Source of the DNA: an uncultured Micromonospora sp.
Lineage (GTDB): Bacteria > Actinomycetota > Actinomycetes > Mycobacteriales > Micromonosporaceae
DNA length: 21,490 nt
NCBI GenBank assembly: GCA_937951935.1
Contig: CALGAM010000112.1
Coordinates: forward strand, 1 to 21,490
Direction of reading: 5' to 3'
The notes below the pieces were generated by a model, which was not told the origin of the DNA, searched no databases, and saw only the letters and a list, made by a program, of their open reading frames with translations. Below, one piece after another: positions 7,206 through 13,803 of this stretch. A program made the translations under genes and the position numbers. Each line of letters starts with the position of its first letter. Position 1 is the stretch's first letter.

Positions 7206-8309
7206 CTACAGGTACATCCCGGTGCGGTGCTCGCTCTCCCGGTGCGCCGGCTTGTCACCCTCGGAGAAGAACCGGCGACCGCCGAACTCGCCGTGCAGCC
7301 GGTCGTCGAGCTCGTCGGCGAGGCCGGTCATCACCTGCACGGCCAGCATCAGGTGGACGGGCTGGAAGTTGCGGCCGAAGACGGGGACCGAGGCCCAGAC
7401 GGTGTCGTTGGTGCAGTAGAGCCGCCCGATCGGCATCCGGTTGGTCAGCTCGGAGAGCTTGACGTACAGCTGCTCGGTCGGGTGGACCTCGGTCAACACC
7501 GGGGAGAAGACGTCGACGAGCGGCGGGTTGTCCCGGACCCGGACGAAGACCATGGCCGAGCCGGCCCGGATGCCGATGTCGCCGTCGGCGTCGACCTGGA
7601 GCTGGTCCACCGGCGACTTCAGCATCGCGGACAGGACCGCCCGTACCCGCTCCTCCAGCGCCAGCGACTCGTCGCCGACCCGCCCGGACTGGCTCGTCGC
7701 GAGCGCCCCCTCAAGATCGAGGTCCAGGCGGGAGCCGCCCGCCGGCTCCGGCCGGGCCGTGCCGAGGGGTTCCACCGGGATCGACTCGCCGTTCGCGTCG
7801 AGCGCCTGGAAGACGAGGAAGGCGGGGTGCGGCGCCCCGTACACGTCGCGCAGGGTGCGCGCGACGGTGGTGGCGATCCGGCCGGCGTCGGCCGTGGTCG
7901 CCCGCATCCCGAAGTACTCGCCGGAGCCCTCGACGACGCCGGGTGGCGACCATCCCAGCGCGACCATGGCGGCGACGGCGGACCGGTCCAGCCGGTACCC
8001 CTCCGGCAGCGCGGCGTTGCTCACCGCCCGCGCGTCGACCCGGCCGTCGTCGCCCGCCTCGACGCTGACCGAGTAGATTGCGTCCCCGGTCCCGGAGGCC
8101 GTGGGGTCGAGGGTCAGGACGATCTGCGCCCCGGCCGGCAGGGTCCGCACCTGGTTGGCCAGCGCCCGGGCGAACTCCTGCCACGCCTCGGTCACCTTGG
8201 CCCGCAGGTCGGCGGTGGTCGACTCGTCGAGCAGGATCGGTTCGTGCTGGTCGGCGAGGTGTGGCGGGGCCGCCTCGCCCCCCGGCGGGCCCGGGTTGTC
8301 AGCCGTCAT
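7206..8309 (-). CDS. TY-Chap-like / type III secretion chaperone-fold protein of actinobacteria
   Basis: A 367-aa soluble acidic protein with two apparent domains. Residues about 25-150 resemble the actinobacterial TY-Chap N-terminal module (ATVTEAW-like helix, VLTLDPTASGTGDAIYSVSV, YRLDRSAVAAMVALGW, TTVARTLRDVYGAPHPAFLVF). Residues about 210-345 resemble a chaperone-fold domain (IGIRAGSAMVFVRVRDNPPLVDVFSPVLTEV, LYVKLSELTNRMPIGRLYCTNDTVWASVPV, LMLAVQVMTGLADELDDRLHGEFGG). No signal peptide or membrane segment is present. The ATG is preceded by GGAGG at ideal spacing. Such proteins are common in this phylum and their clients are unknown; the family call rests on pattern resemblance. It is monocistronic by context. 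Confidence 0.7.
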   Translation of the reverse strand: MTADNPGPPGGEAAPPHLADQHEPILLDESTTADLRAKVTEAWQEFARALANQVRTLPAGAQIVLTLDPTASGTGDAIYSVSVEAGDDGRVDARAVSNAALPEGYRLDRSAVAAMVALGWSPPGVVEGSGEYFGMRATTADAGRIATTVARTLRDVYGAPHPAFLVFQALDANGESIPVEPLGTARPEPAGGSRLDLDLEGALATSQSGRVGDESLALEERVRAVLSAMLKSPVDQLQVDADGDIGIRAGSAMVFVRVRDNPPLVDVFSPVLTEVHPTEQLYVKLSELTNRMPIGRLYCTNDTVWASVPVFGRNFQPVHLMLAVQVMTGLADELDDRLHGEFGGRRFFSEGDKPAHRESEHRTGMYL

Positions 8310-8565
8310 GATTGCCTCCGTCCGTCAGGGCACCGCACACCCTACCCAGCGGGGTGGTCGGTCGGGCCACGGGCGACCGTCATCGGACAATCGAACACAA
8401 TCATCGTTGCTGTCAGTGCCTAAACCGTATACCTTCCGCATGCGACGGCGCGACACCCGTCCCGACCCGGGTCGATGCGCGGCCGACCGTGCGGTTCACG
8501 GTCGTACGCCGGTCGGCCCCGGCCGGACCCCCGCCTGCCCGCGGCCGAGGTGCCGCCGGCCGCGG

Positions 8566-8886
8566 TCAGGCGGGAGCGATCGCGCCCGAGTCCGGTGACC
8601 CGGTGCCCCCGGTGCCCCCCGGCTCGGCGGCACCGGCGGCGGACGCCGCGGACTCCGCCGCCGGCCACCCGGCGGCGAGACGGGCCAGGCGGGCGGCGGC
8701 GGTCGCCGGGTCCGCACCCCGACCGACCGCGACCCCCAGCAGGTACGCCGTCACCGGCGCGCCGGGCCGGAGCACGTGGTGGGCGACGTCCCGGGCCAGG
8801 TCCAGAACCACCCGGACGTCGACGTCGGCCGGGGACAGGTCGAGCTCGGCGCAGGCCGCCGACACCCACTCGTCCATCCTGGTCAT
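8566..8886 (-). CDS. DUF6457-family small protein
   Basis: A 106-aa protein. Residues 1-75 are the helical DUF6457 pattern (MDEWVSAACAELDLSPADVDVRVVLDLARDVAHHVLRPGAPVTAYLLGVAVGRG followed by an Ala-rich helix). A low-complexity Ala/Gly/Ser/Pro tail ends in SGAIAPA. The domain is repeatedly found next to or fused with mobA-type enzymes, as here. ATG at 8886 overlaps the mobA stop (ATGA), which decides the start over an in-frame ATG 9 bp upstream and implies translational coupling. It probably assists or regulates molybdenum-cofactor nucleotide transfer, but no mechanism is known. Confidence 0.78.
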   Translation of the reverse strand: MTRMDEWVSAACAELDLSPADVDVRVVLDLARDVAHHVLRPGAPVTAYLLGVAVGRGADPATAAARLARLAAGWPAAESAASAAGAAEPGGTGGTGSPDSGAIAPA

Positions 8887-9590
8887 CGAATCCACTCCTC
8901 CGCCCGGCGTAGGTCCTCGTCAGTGTCGCAGTCGAACCAGGGCGGCGGCCCCGAACCGCGCCACGACACCTCGACCACGGCCAGCCCGGCCACCAGGGCG
9001 CGCACCGGCACACCGGCGAGCCCTCCGGTGCGGGTTGCCAGCCGGTCCAGCGCCCTCCGCAGCGCCCCGGGCCGCCAGACCCCGCAGAGCCACTGTGGGC
9101 GGCCGGCGTCGTCCCGGTAGACGACACCGTCGGCGGCGGTGGACGCGGACAGCGCGGTCCGGAGGTCACGCACGGCGTCGGCGGTCAGCAGCGGCAGGTC
9201 GCCCGCGAGCAGGGCGACGCTGTCGACGCCCGGTGCCCGGCGGTCGGCACCGCCTCCCGGGGCGGCACCCGGCGCCGGCTCGGTGACGGTGTCGTGCGGC
9301 GGCGCCGGCTCGGCGCGGACCTCGTACAGCAGTGCCAGGCCGGCGGCGAGTGCCGCCACCGGGCCGGCGCCGGCCGGCTGCTCCCGGACCCCGCGTACGC
9401 CCGCCGGAAGGTCGTCCGCCGGGCCGACGACGATCCGGGGCCGCGCGTCGGCGACCGCCGCCAGGACACGGTCCCGCATCCGGCTGCCGCCCACCGGCAG
9501 CGCCGTCTTGTCCACGCCGCCCATCCGGCGCCCGGCCCCACCGGTCAGCACCACCGCCGCGTAGCCCGCCGACCCCACCCGTCCGGTCAC
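8883..9590 (-). CDS. mobA: Molybdenum cofactor guanylyltransferase (MobA-like NTP transferase)
   Basis: A 235-aa nucleotidyltransferase. The N-terminal signature is VVLTGGAGRRMGGVDKTAL (residues about 13-31), the GTP-binding loop and catalytic Lys of the MobA/CobY type. REQPAGAGPVAALAAGL follows, then VALLAGDLPLL with the metal-binding Asp, and WLCGVWRPGALRRAL further on. MobA joins GMP to molybdopterin to make the bis-MGD cofactor in the cytosol. A glycine-rich insertion at about 110-140 is longer than in Escherichia coli. Its GTG start at 9590 has TACGGT exactly 6 nt upstream and no Shine-Dalgarno, suggesting a leaderless mRNA. DUF6457 overlaps its stop, and moaA and moaD lie about 3 kb away. 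A MobA-like protein with another substrate cannot be excluded. Confidence 0.85.
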   Translation of the reverse strand: MTGRVGSAGYAAVVLTGGAGRRMGGVDKTALPVGGSRMRDRVLAAVADARPRIVVGPADDLPAGVRGVREQPAGAGPVAALAAGLALLYEVRAEPAPPHDTVTEPAPGAAPGGGADRRAPGVDSVALLAGDLPLLTADAVRDLRTALSASTAADGVVYRDDAGRPQWLCGVWRPGALRRALDRLATRTGGLAGVPVRALVAGLAVVEVSWRGSGPPPWFDCDTDEDLRRAEEWIR

Positions 9591-9602
9591 CCCGTGACCG
9601 TA
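9591..9602 (-). promoter_or_regulatory. Putative leaderless -10 element of mobA
   Basis: On the minus strand TACGGT (complement of 9597-9602) is followed by CACGGG and then the GTG start codon. TAnnnT placed 6-7 nt before a start codon is the usual actinobacterial leaderless promoter layout. No convincing -35 is visible. Confidence 0.45.
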
Positions 9603-9626
9603 TCCGCCGCCACCGCCCGCCGGGGG

Positions 9627-10769
9627 TCACGCCGCCGGGCCGTCCCCGTCCGACCACGGCAGGGGCCGGTCGTCGAGGGCGTACGGCGGCATCCCGGCCC
9701 GCAGCGCCCGGGAGAGCAGCAGCGCCATCGGGTAGTCGGGCCGTGCGTCCAGCGCCCGCTCCACCGCCACGTTCGCCAGCGCCCCCTGCCCCGCGCACCA
9801 GGCGGCGAAGGCCAGCAGGCTGGCCGGTGCGGCGACCAGCTCCGGTTCGGCCCGGCGCAGCACGTCGGTCCAGAGCGCCAGCTGCCAGTCCTCGCCGTCG
9901 GTCCGCCGCCAGGCGTCGTCCCGGGTCGGCTGGTGGAGCAGCAGCAGGCTGAGCCAGGCCACCTCGTCGTCGGTGAGCCGGCCGCCGGCGCGGTACCGCC
10001 GCATCGCCAGCGACACCGCCGAACGGCCCGCGCGGCGCACCACGCCCTGCCGGCCACGCGGACCGTCCTTCGGCCGGTGTCGCGGGTCGACCCGTCGCCG
10101 GCCGCGCGGATCGGCCGCCGACGCCCGGTCCAGCAGGCGTTGCAGCCGGTTCCGCGCCCGCCGGGTCGCCTCCCGCATCGCGTACCGGGCCGGTCCGTCG
10201 ACCGGGTCGAGCTGCCGGACGAGTGTGTCGCGGTCGGGTAGTGCCACCTGGCCGGCGAAGGTGGCCGCCGCCGCGAGCTGGCTGGTCGAGGTGTCGAACG
10301 GCGTACCCTCGGGCGGGCAGCAGCCGGGGTCGGCGCAGGCGTACGACCAGTAGCGGTTCCCGGTCACCCGCAGCACGTCCAGGACGGGCAGGCCCACCTC
10401 GTCGAGGGCGACGTACAGCGCCCCGAGCATCGGGTCGGCCCGGTCCGGCGTGCCGTACCCGACGACGATGGTCGCGTCGACGTCCTGCCGGGCGACGACC
10501 GCCGTGAGCCGCGCGGCGAGCCCACCGGGCCCGTCGGGCCCGCCGCCGGGCTCGCCGATCCCGGCGCGCGCCGGGCCGGGCGCGGCGGGGTCCGGATCCG
10601 GTGGAACGGGGTCCGGCAGGTCGCCCCGGGCCACGAAGACGATCCGCGGGCCGCGCAGCGCGACCACCACCGCGCTGTCGGCGGGGTGGAAGCCCAGCAG
10701 GTAGGGCACGGCGGCGAGCAGGTCCGGGGTGGACCGTACCGAGAGGGTGGTCAGGTCGGTCGGAGTCAT
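9627..10769 (-). CDS. DUF4192 domain-containing protein
   Basis: A 380-aa protein typical of actinobacterial DUF4192. It opens with LTTLSVRSTPDLLAAVPYLLGFHPADSAVVVAL and continues with ATIVVGYGTPDRADPML, VLRVTGNRYWSYACADPGCCPPEGTPFD and a helical C-terminal half (LRRAEPELVAAPASLLAFAAWCAGQGALANVAVERAL, MALLLSRALRAGMPPYAL). The CADPGCCPPEG stretch with three cysteines could bind metal. No signal peptide or membrane segment is seen. The biochemical role is unknown. The 36-bp gap to mobA contains only the mobA promoter candidate, so the two may also share a longer transcript. A DnaA-box-like sequence and palindromes lie 53-94 bp upstream of its start. Confidence 0.85.
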   Translation of the reverse strand: MTPTDLTTLSVRSTPDLLAAVPYLLGFHPADSAVVVALRGPRIVFVARGDLPDPVPPDPDPAAPGPARAGIGEPGGGPDGPGGLAARLTAVVARQDVDATIVVGYGTPDRADPMLGALYVALDEVGLPVLDVLRVTGNRYWSYACADPGCCPPEGTPFDTSTSQLAAAATFAGQVALPDRDTLVRQLDPVDGPARYAMREATRRARNRLQRLLDRASAADPRGRRRVDPRHRPKDGPRGRQGVVRRAGRSAVSLAMRRYRAGGRLTDDEVAWLSLLLLHQPTRDDAWRRTDGEDWQLALWTDVLRRAEPELVAAPASLLAFAAWCAGQGALANVAVERALDARPDYPMALLLSRALRAGMPPYALDDRPLPWSDGDGPAA

Positions 10770-10821
10770 GCCGGGCAGCCTGGCCGGGCACGGCGTTGAT
10801 CGGAAGGCCGGGAGGTCCGGC

Positions 10822-10863
10822 CTGTGGACGACACGCCGACTTATCCACAGCTACGCAGCGTAG
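10822..10863. promoter_or_regulatory. DnaA-box-like motif with adjacent palindromes upstream of the DUF4192 gene
   Basis: TTATCCACA at 10841-10849 matches the DnaA-box consensus. CTGTGGA (10822-10828) and TCCACAG (10844-10850) form an exact 7-bp inverted pair, giving two opposed box-like elements. CTACGC-A-GCGTAG (10851-10863), a perfect 6-1-6 palindrome, abuts directly. On the minus strand TACGCT within that palindrome could serve as a -10 element. One consensus box is not an origin; promoter control of the DUF4192 gene is the more modest reading. Confidence 0.45.
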
Positions 10864-10997
10864 TTTCCCTGCTCAGGGCCGAACCTCGTCCCGTCCGCGT
10901 TCGGCGAAGAACGTGGACACCCCGGGACGGGTCCGGGTGGCGGTCGGCGGTTCGGAGGTGTGGACCGACGGTGCCCCGGGGGCGACGGTCGGCGCGG

Positions 10998-11510
10998 TCA
11001 GAGCTGGAACCGGTGGCCGTGGAACTCGATCGTCTCGCGGCGCACGTCGGGCCGGGGTCGGAGTTCGACGGCCAGTTCGACGGCGGAGAGGACGTCGTAG
11101 CCGGCGCCGTGCAGCGAGCGCAGCGCCTCGACGTTGCGGGACTGCGGTTTGACGACGAGCCGGGCCAGCCCGCGGCGGCGGGCCTCCTCGGCGACCCGGT
11201 CGAGCAACGCCCGCCCGATCCCCTGCCCGCGGAACCGGGCGGCCACCACCACCGGCTCGATGCGCCCGTCGGGGCCGTCCAGGACCAGGCCGACCAGGCC
11301 GACCACCCCGGCGCCCTCCCGCTCGGCGACCCACACCCCGGACAGGTCGAGCCGGGTCAGGTACCGCTCGAACCCGACGCCGGGGTCGGACCCGCCGAAC
11401 GTCGGGTCGTCGTACAGCGCGCGGTGGTGTTCGACCAGTTCCGCCCAGAGTTGTCGACCTGCCTGGTGGTCGGCGGGACGGTAGGGTCGAACAACGGCGG
11501 CGGCGGTCAC
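10998..11510 (-). CDS. GNAT-family N-acetyltransferase
   Basis: A 170-aa single-domain GNAT protein. It begins VVRPYRPADHQAGRQLWAEL. The beta4/acetyl-CoA segment RIEPVVVAARFRGQGIGRALLDRVAEEARRRGL contains the pyrophosphate-binding RGQGIGRAL loop, and NVEALRSLHGAGYDVLSAVELAVEL completes the fold. It transfers an acetyl group from acetyl-CoA to an unidentified amine. I chose GTG 11510 because GNAT proteins usually start just before the VRPYRPAD strand, and TAGACA lies 7 nt upstream; GTG 11540 and ATG 11531 are in frame. It is divergent from the kinase gene and shares a short promoter region of about 70 bp with it. Confidence 0.82.
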   Translation of the reverse strand: MTAAAVVRPYRPADHQAGRQLWAELVEHHRALYDDPTFGGSDPGVGFERYLTRLDLSGVWVAEREGAGVVGLVGLVLDGPDGRIEPVVVAARFRGQGIGRALLDRVAEEARRRGLARLVVKPQSRNVEALRSLHGAGYDVLSAVELAVELRPRPDVRRETIEFHGHRFQL

Positions 11511-11566
11511 CCTTTCATGTCTACCCCGCATCGCCGCCACCCGACACCGTCTCGCCGAAGAACAGT

Positions 11567-11572
11567 TACCGT
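11567..11572 (+). promoter_or_regulatory. Putative leaderless -10 element of the kinase gene
   Basis: TACCGT lies exactly 6 nt before the ATG at 11579, and there is no Shine-Dalgarno between them. The same hexamer and spacing occur upstream of moaA. Confidence 0.5.
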
Positions 11573-11578
11573 TCGCGA

Positions 11579-12469
11579 ATGGACCTGGCGTACATCCGAG
11601 CGCATCCTGGGCAGCTCCCGCTCTTCCTCACCCACCAGCGGATCCGGGAGACACCGGTCTCGGGTGGGGACATCTGCGTGGCCAACCGGCTCACCCTCGA
11701 CGACGGCAGCTCGCTGTTCGCCAAGAGCTGGCCGGAGCGGGCGGAGTCCGACGTACCCGAGGGATTCTTCGCCGCCGAGGCCGCCGGGCTGCGGTGGCTG
11801 CGCGAGGCGAACGCGGTGCCGGTGCCCGAGGTGATCGTGGCGCTGCCGGAGCTGCTGGCACTGGAGTGGGTGGAGCCGGGCGAGCCGACACCGGAGGCGG
11901 CGCGGCGGTTCGGCGCCGAGCTGGCGGCGCTGCACCGGGCCGGCGCCCCGGCCTTCGGTGCCGAGTGGCCGGGCTTCGTCGGGGCACTGCCCCAGGACAA
12001 CACCCCGTGCGACGACCCGTGGCCGACCTGGTTCGCGCAGCGGCGGCTCGAGCCGTACCTGCGGCGTTCGGTGGACAACGGCGCGCTCACCGCGACCGAG
12101 GTCGCGCTGGTCGAGCGGGTGATCTCCCGGATCGACCGGTACGGCGGGGCCGAGCCGCCCGCCCGGATCCACGGTGACCTGTGGCCGGGGAACGTGCTGT
12201 GGGGTGCCGACGGTCGGGCCTGGCTGGTCGACCCGGCCGCGCACGGCGGGCACCGGGAGACCGACCTGGCCCAGTTGGCCCTCTTCGGGGGTGCCCCGCA
12301 CCTGGACCTGATCCTCGACGCCTACCAGGAGGTGTGGCCGCTGGCCGACGGCTGGCGGGAGCGGGTTCCGCTGCACCAGCTCCACCTGCTGCTGGTGCAC
12401 ACCGCGCTGTTCGGTGCCACGTACCGAAACGCGGTGGCGTCGGCTGCTCGCGCCACGCTGTCCGCCTGA
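11579..12469 (+). CDS. Fructosamine-3-kinase-like / aminoglycoside phosphotransferase-fold kinase
   Basis: A 296-aa protein with a small-molecule kinase fold. Seen are the N-lobe strand SLFAKSW with the ATP-binding Lys, the Glu-containing helix FFAAEAAGLRWLRE, the hinge LLALEWVEPG, the catalytic loop RIHGDLWPGNVLW and the metal-binding segment WLVDPAAHGGHRETDLAQL. HGDLWPGN and DPAxxxGHRExDLA are characteristic of the fructosamine-kinase family, which phosphorylates Amadori products for protein deglycation; some bacterial members act on other sugars. Length matches the family. The start is fixed by TACCGT 6 nt before the ATG, and no Shine-Dalgarno is seen. The moaA promoter candidate begins 6 bp after its stop, so shared function with molybdenum-cofactor genes is doubtful. 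Confidence 0.87.
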   Translation: MDLAYIRAHPGQLPLFLTHQRIRETPVSGGDICVANRLTLDDGSSLFAKSWPERAESDVPEGFFAAEAAGLRWLREANAVPVPEVIVALPELLALEWVEPGEPTPEAARRFGAELAALHRAGAPAFGAEWPGFVGALPQDNTPCDDPWPTWFAQRRLEPYLRRSVDNGALTATEVALVERVISRIDRYGGAEPPARIHGDLWPGNVLWGADGRAWLVDPAAHGGHRETDLAQLALFGGAPHLDLILDAYQEVWPLADGWRERVPLHQLHLLLVHTALFGATYRNAVASAARATLSA

Positions 12470-12474
12470 CGCGC

Positions 12475-12480
12475 TACCGT
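12475..12480 (+). promoter_or_regulatory. Putative leaderless -10 element of moaA
   Basis: TACCGT is followed by six bases (CGAGCG) and then the GTG of moaA. This repeats the layout at 11567, and no Shine-Dalgarno is present. Confidence 0.5.
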
Positions 12481-12486
12481 CGAGCG

Positions 12487-13524
12487 GTGACCGTTCCCGA
12501 TGTCCGGCCGCCGATTCCCGGCCTTGTCGACCGGTACGGCCGGACAGCCACCGACCTTCGGGTTTCCCTGACCGACCGGTGCAACCTGCGTTGCACGTAC
12601 TGCATGCCCGCCGAGGGGCTGCCGTGGCTGCCGGCGCCGACGGTGCTCACCGACGACGAGGTGGTCCGCCTGGTCAGTGTGGCGGTCCGCCTGCTCGGCG
12701 TGACCGAGGTCCGTTTCACCGGCGGTGAGCCGCTGATCCGCCCCGGGCTGCGGGACATCGTCGCCGCCGTCGCCGCGCTCAGGCCGCGGCCGGTCATCTC
12801 GCTGACCACCAACGGGATCGGGCTCGACCGGCTCGCCGGCCCGTTGCGCGAGGCCGGGCTCGACCGGGTCAACGTCTCGCTGGACAGCCTCGACCCCGAC
12901 CGGTTCACCGCGCTCACCCGGCGTCCCCGGCTGTCGGCCGTCCTGGACGGGCTGGCCGGCGCGGTCGCCGCCGGGCTGACCCCGGTGAAGATCAACGCGG
13001 TGTTGATGCGGGGTGTCAACGACACCGAGGCGCCGAGCCTGCTGCGTTTCGCCCTCGAACACGGCTACGAGCTGCGGTTCATCGAGCAGATGCCGTTGGA
13101 CGCGCAGCACGGCTGGGACCGGTCGACGATGGTGACGGCCGAGGAGATCCTCGCGGCGTTGCGGGCCGAGTTCACCCTGCTGCCCGACCCGGTGGCGCGG
13201 GGCGGGGCGCCGGCGGAGACCTGGCTGGTGGACGGCTGGACCACGCCCGACGGCCGGCCGGCCCGGGTCGGGGTGATCGCCAGCGTGACCCGGCCGTTCT
13301 GCGGGGACTGCGACCGGACCCGGCTCACCGCCGACGGGCAGGTCCGCAACTGCCTGTTCGCGTTGGAGGAGTCGGATCTGCGTACGGCGTTGCGTGCCGG
13401 CGCCGACGACGAGGAGTTGGCCCGCCGGTGGCGGGTGGCGATGTGGGGCAAGCGGGCCGGGCACGGCATCGACGATCCGAACTTCCTCCAGCCGGCACGC
13501 CCGATGTCCGCGATCGGGGGTTGA
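12487..13524 (+). CDS. moaA: GTP 3',8-cyclase MoaA
   Basis: A 345-aa radical SAM enzyme for the first step of molybdenum-cofactor synthesis, GTP to 3',8-cyclo-7,8-dihydro-GTP. The radical SAM motif C32-x3-C36-xx-C39 sits in LTDRCNLRCTYCMP. The GGEPL stretch (FTGGEPLIR) binds SAM. The second 4Fe-4S cluster ligands are C272, C275 (FCGDCDRTRLT) and C289 (RNCLF). The protein ends in GG, the dipeptide MoaA inserts into its own active site. All key residues are present and length is normal. The frame is open upstream, but GTG 12487 gives the usual start and has TACCGT 6 nt before it. moaD follows 2 bp after the stop, so they form an operon. Confidence 0.96.
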   Translation: MTVPDVRPPIPGLVDRYGRTATDLRVSLTDRCNLRCTYCMPAEGLPWLPAPTVLTDDEVVRLVSVAVRLLGVTEVRFTGGEPLIRPGLRDIVAAVAALRPRPVISLTTNGIGLDRLAGPLREAGLDRVNVSLDSLDPDRFTALTRRPRLSAVLDGLAGAVAAGLTPVKINAVLMRGVNDTEAPSLLRFALEHGYELRFIEQMPLDAQHGWDRSTMVTAEEILAALRAEFTLLPDPVARGGAPAETWLVDGWTTPDGRPARVGVIASVTRPFCGDCDRTRLTADGQVRNCLFALEESDLRTALRAGADDEELARRWRVAMWGKRAGHGIDDPNFLQPARPMSAIGG

Positions 13525-13526
13525 CA

Positions 13527-13793
13527 GTGGAGAGCACGCACCGCGAGCCGACTCTGGTCGTACGCTACTTCGCGGCGGCCCGAGCCGCCGCCGGGGTCTC
13601 CGAGGAGTCGGTGCCCGGCGGTCGTAGCCTTGACGAACTCGCCGACGATCTCGCCCGGCGGCACGGCGAACGCCTCGCCCGGGTGCTCGGGGTGGCGAGT
13701 TTCCTGGTCAACGGCGTCGCCTGCCATGATCGCCGGGCTCCGCTGCCGGCCGGGGCGACAGTCGACGTGTTGCCGCCGTTCGCCGGCGGCTGA
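13527..13793 (+). CDS. moaD: Molybdopterin synthase sulfur carrier subunit MoaD
   Basis: An 88-aa ubiquitin-fold protein. VVRYFAAARAAAGVSEESV is the typical first beta strand and turn. SLDELADDLARRHGERLARVL is the helix, and FLVNGVACHDRRAPLPAGATVDVLPPFAGG ends in the required Gly-Gly that is thiocarboxylated. It supplies sulfur to the MoaE subunit to make molybdopterin; moaE is not in the window. GTG 13527 follows CGGGGG (13515-13520) at good spacing, 2 bp after moaA, which supports co-translation. Upstream in-frame starts would run into moaA and are rejected. Confidence 0.93.
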   Translation: MESTHREPTLVVRYFAAARAAAGVSEESVPGGRSLDELADDLARRHGERLARVLGVASFLVNGVACHDRRAPLPAGATVDVLPPFAGG

Positions 13794-13803
13794 GGAGGGG
13801 CGG

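Noticed and set aside
8463..8474. Perfect palindrome CGACCCGGGTCG downstream of DUF6457.
   Set aside because: Short G+C palindromes are frequent by chance in this composition, and the site is not placed at a promoter; it may be part of a weak terminator but evidence is thin.
10841..10849. Chromosomal replication origin based on a DnaA-box-like sequence.
   Set aside because: There is only one consensus box and one inverted partial box, no box cluster, no A+T-rich unwinding region, and no dnaA/dnaN genes.
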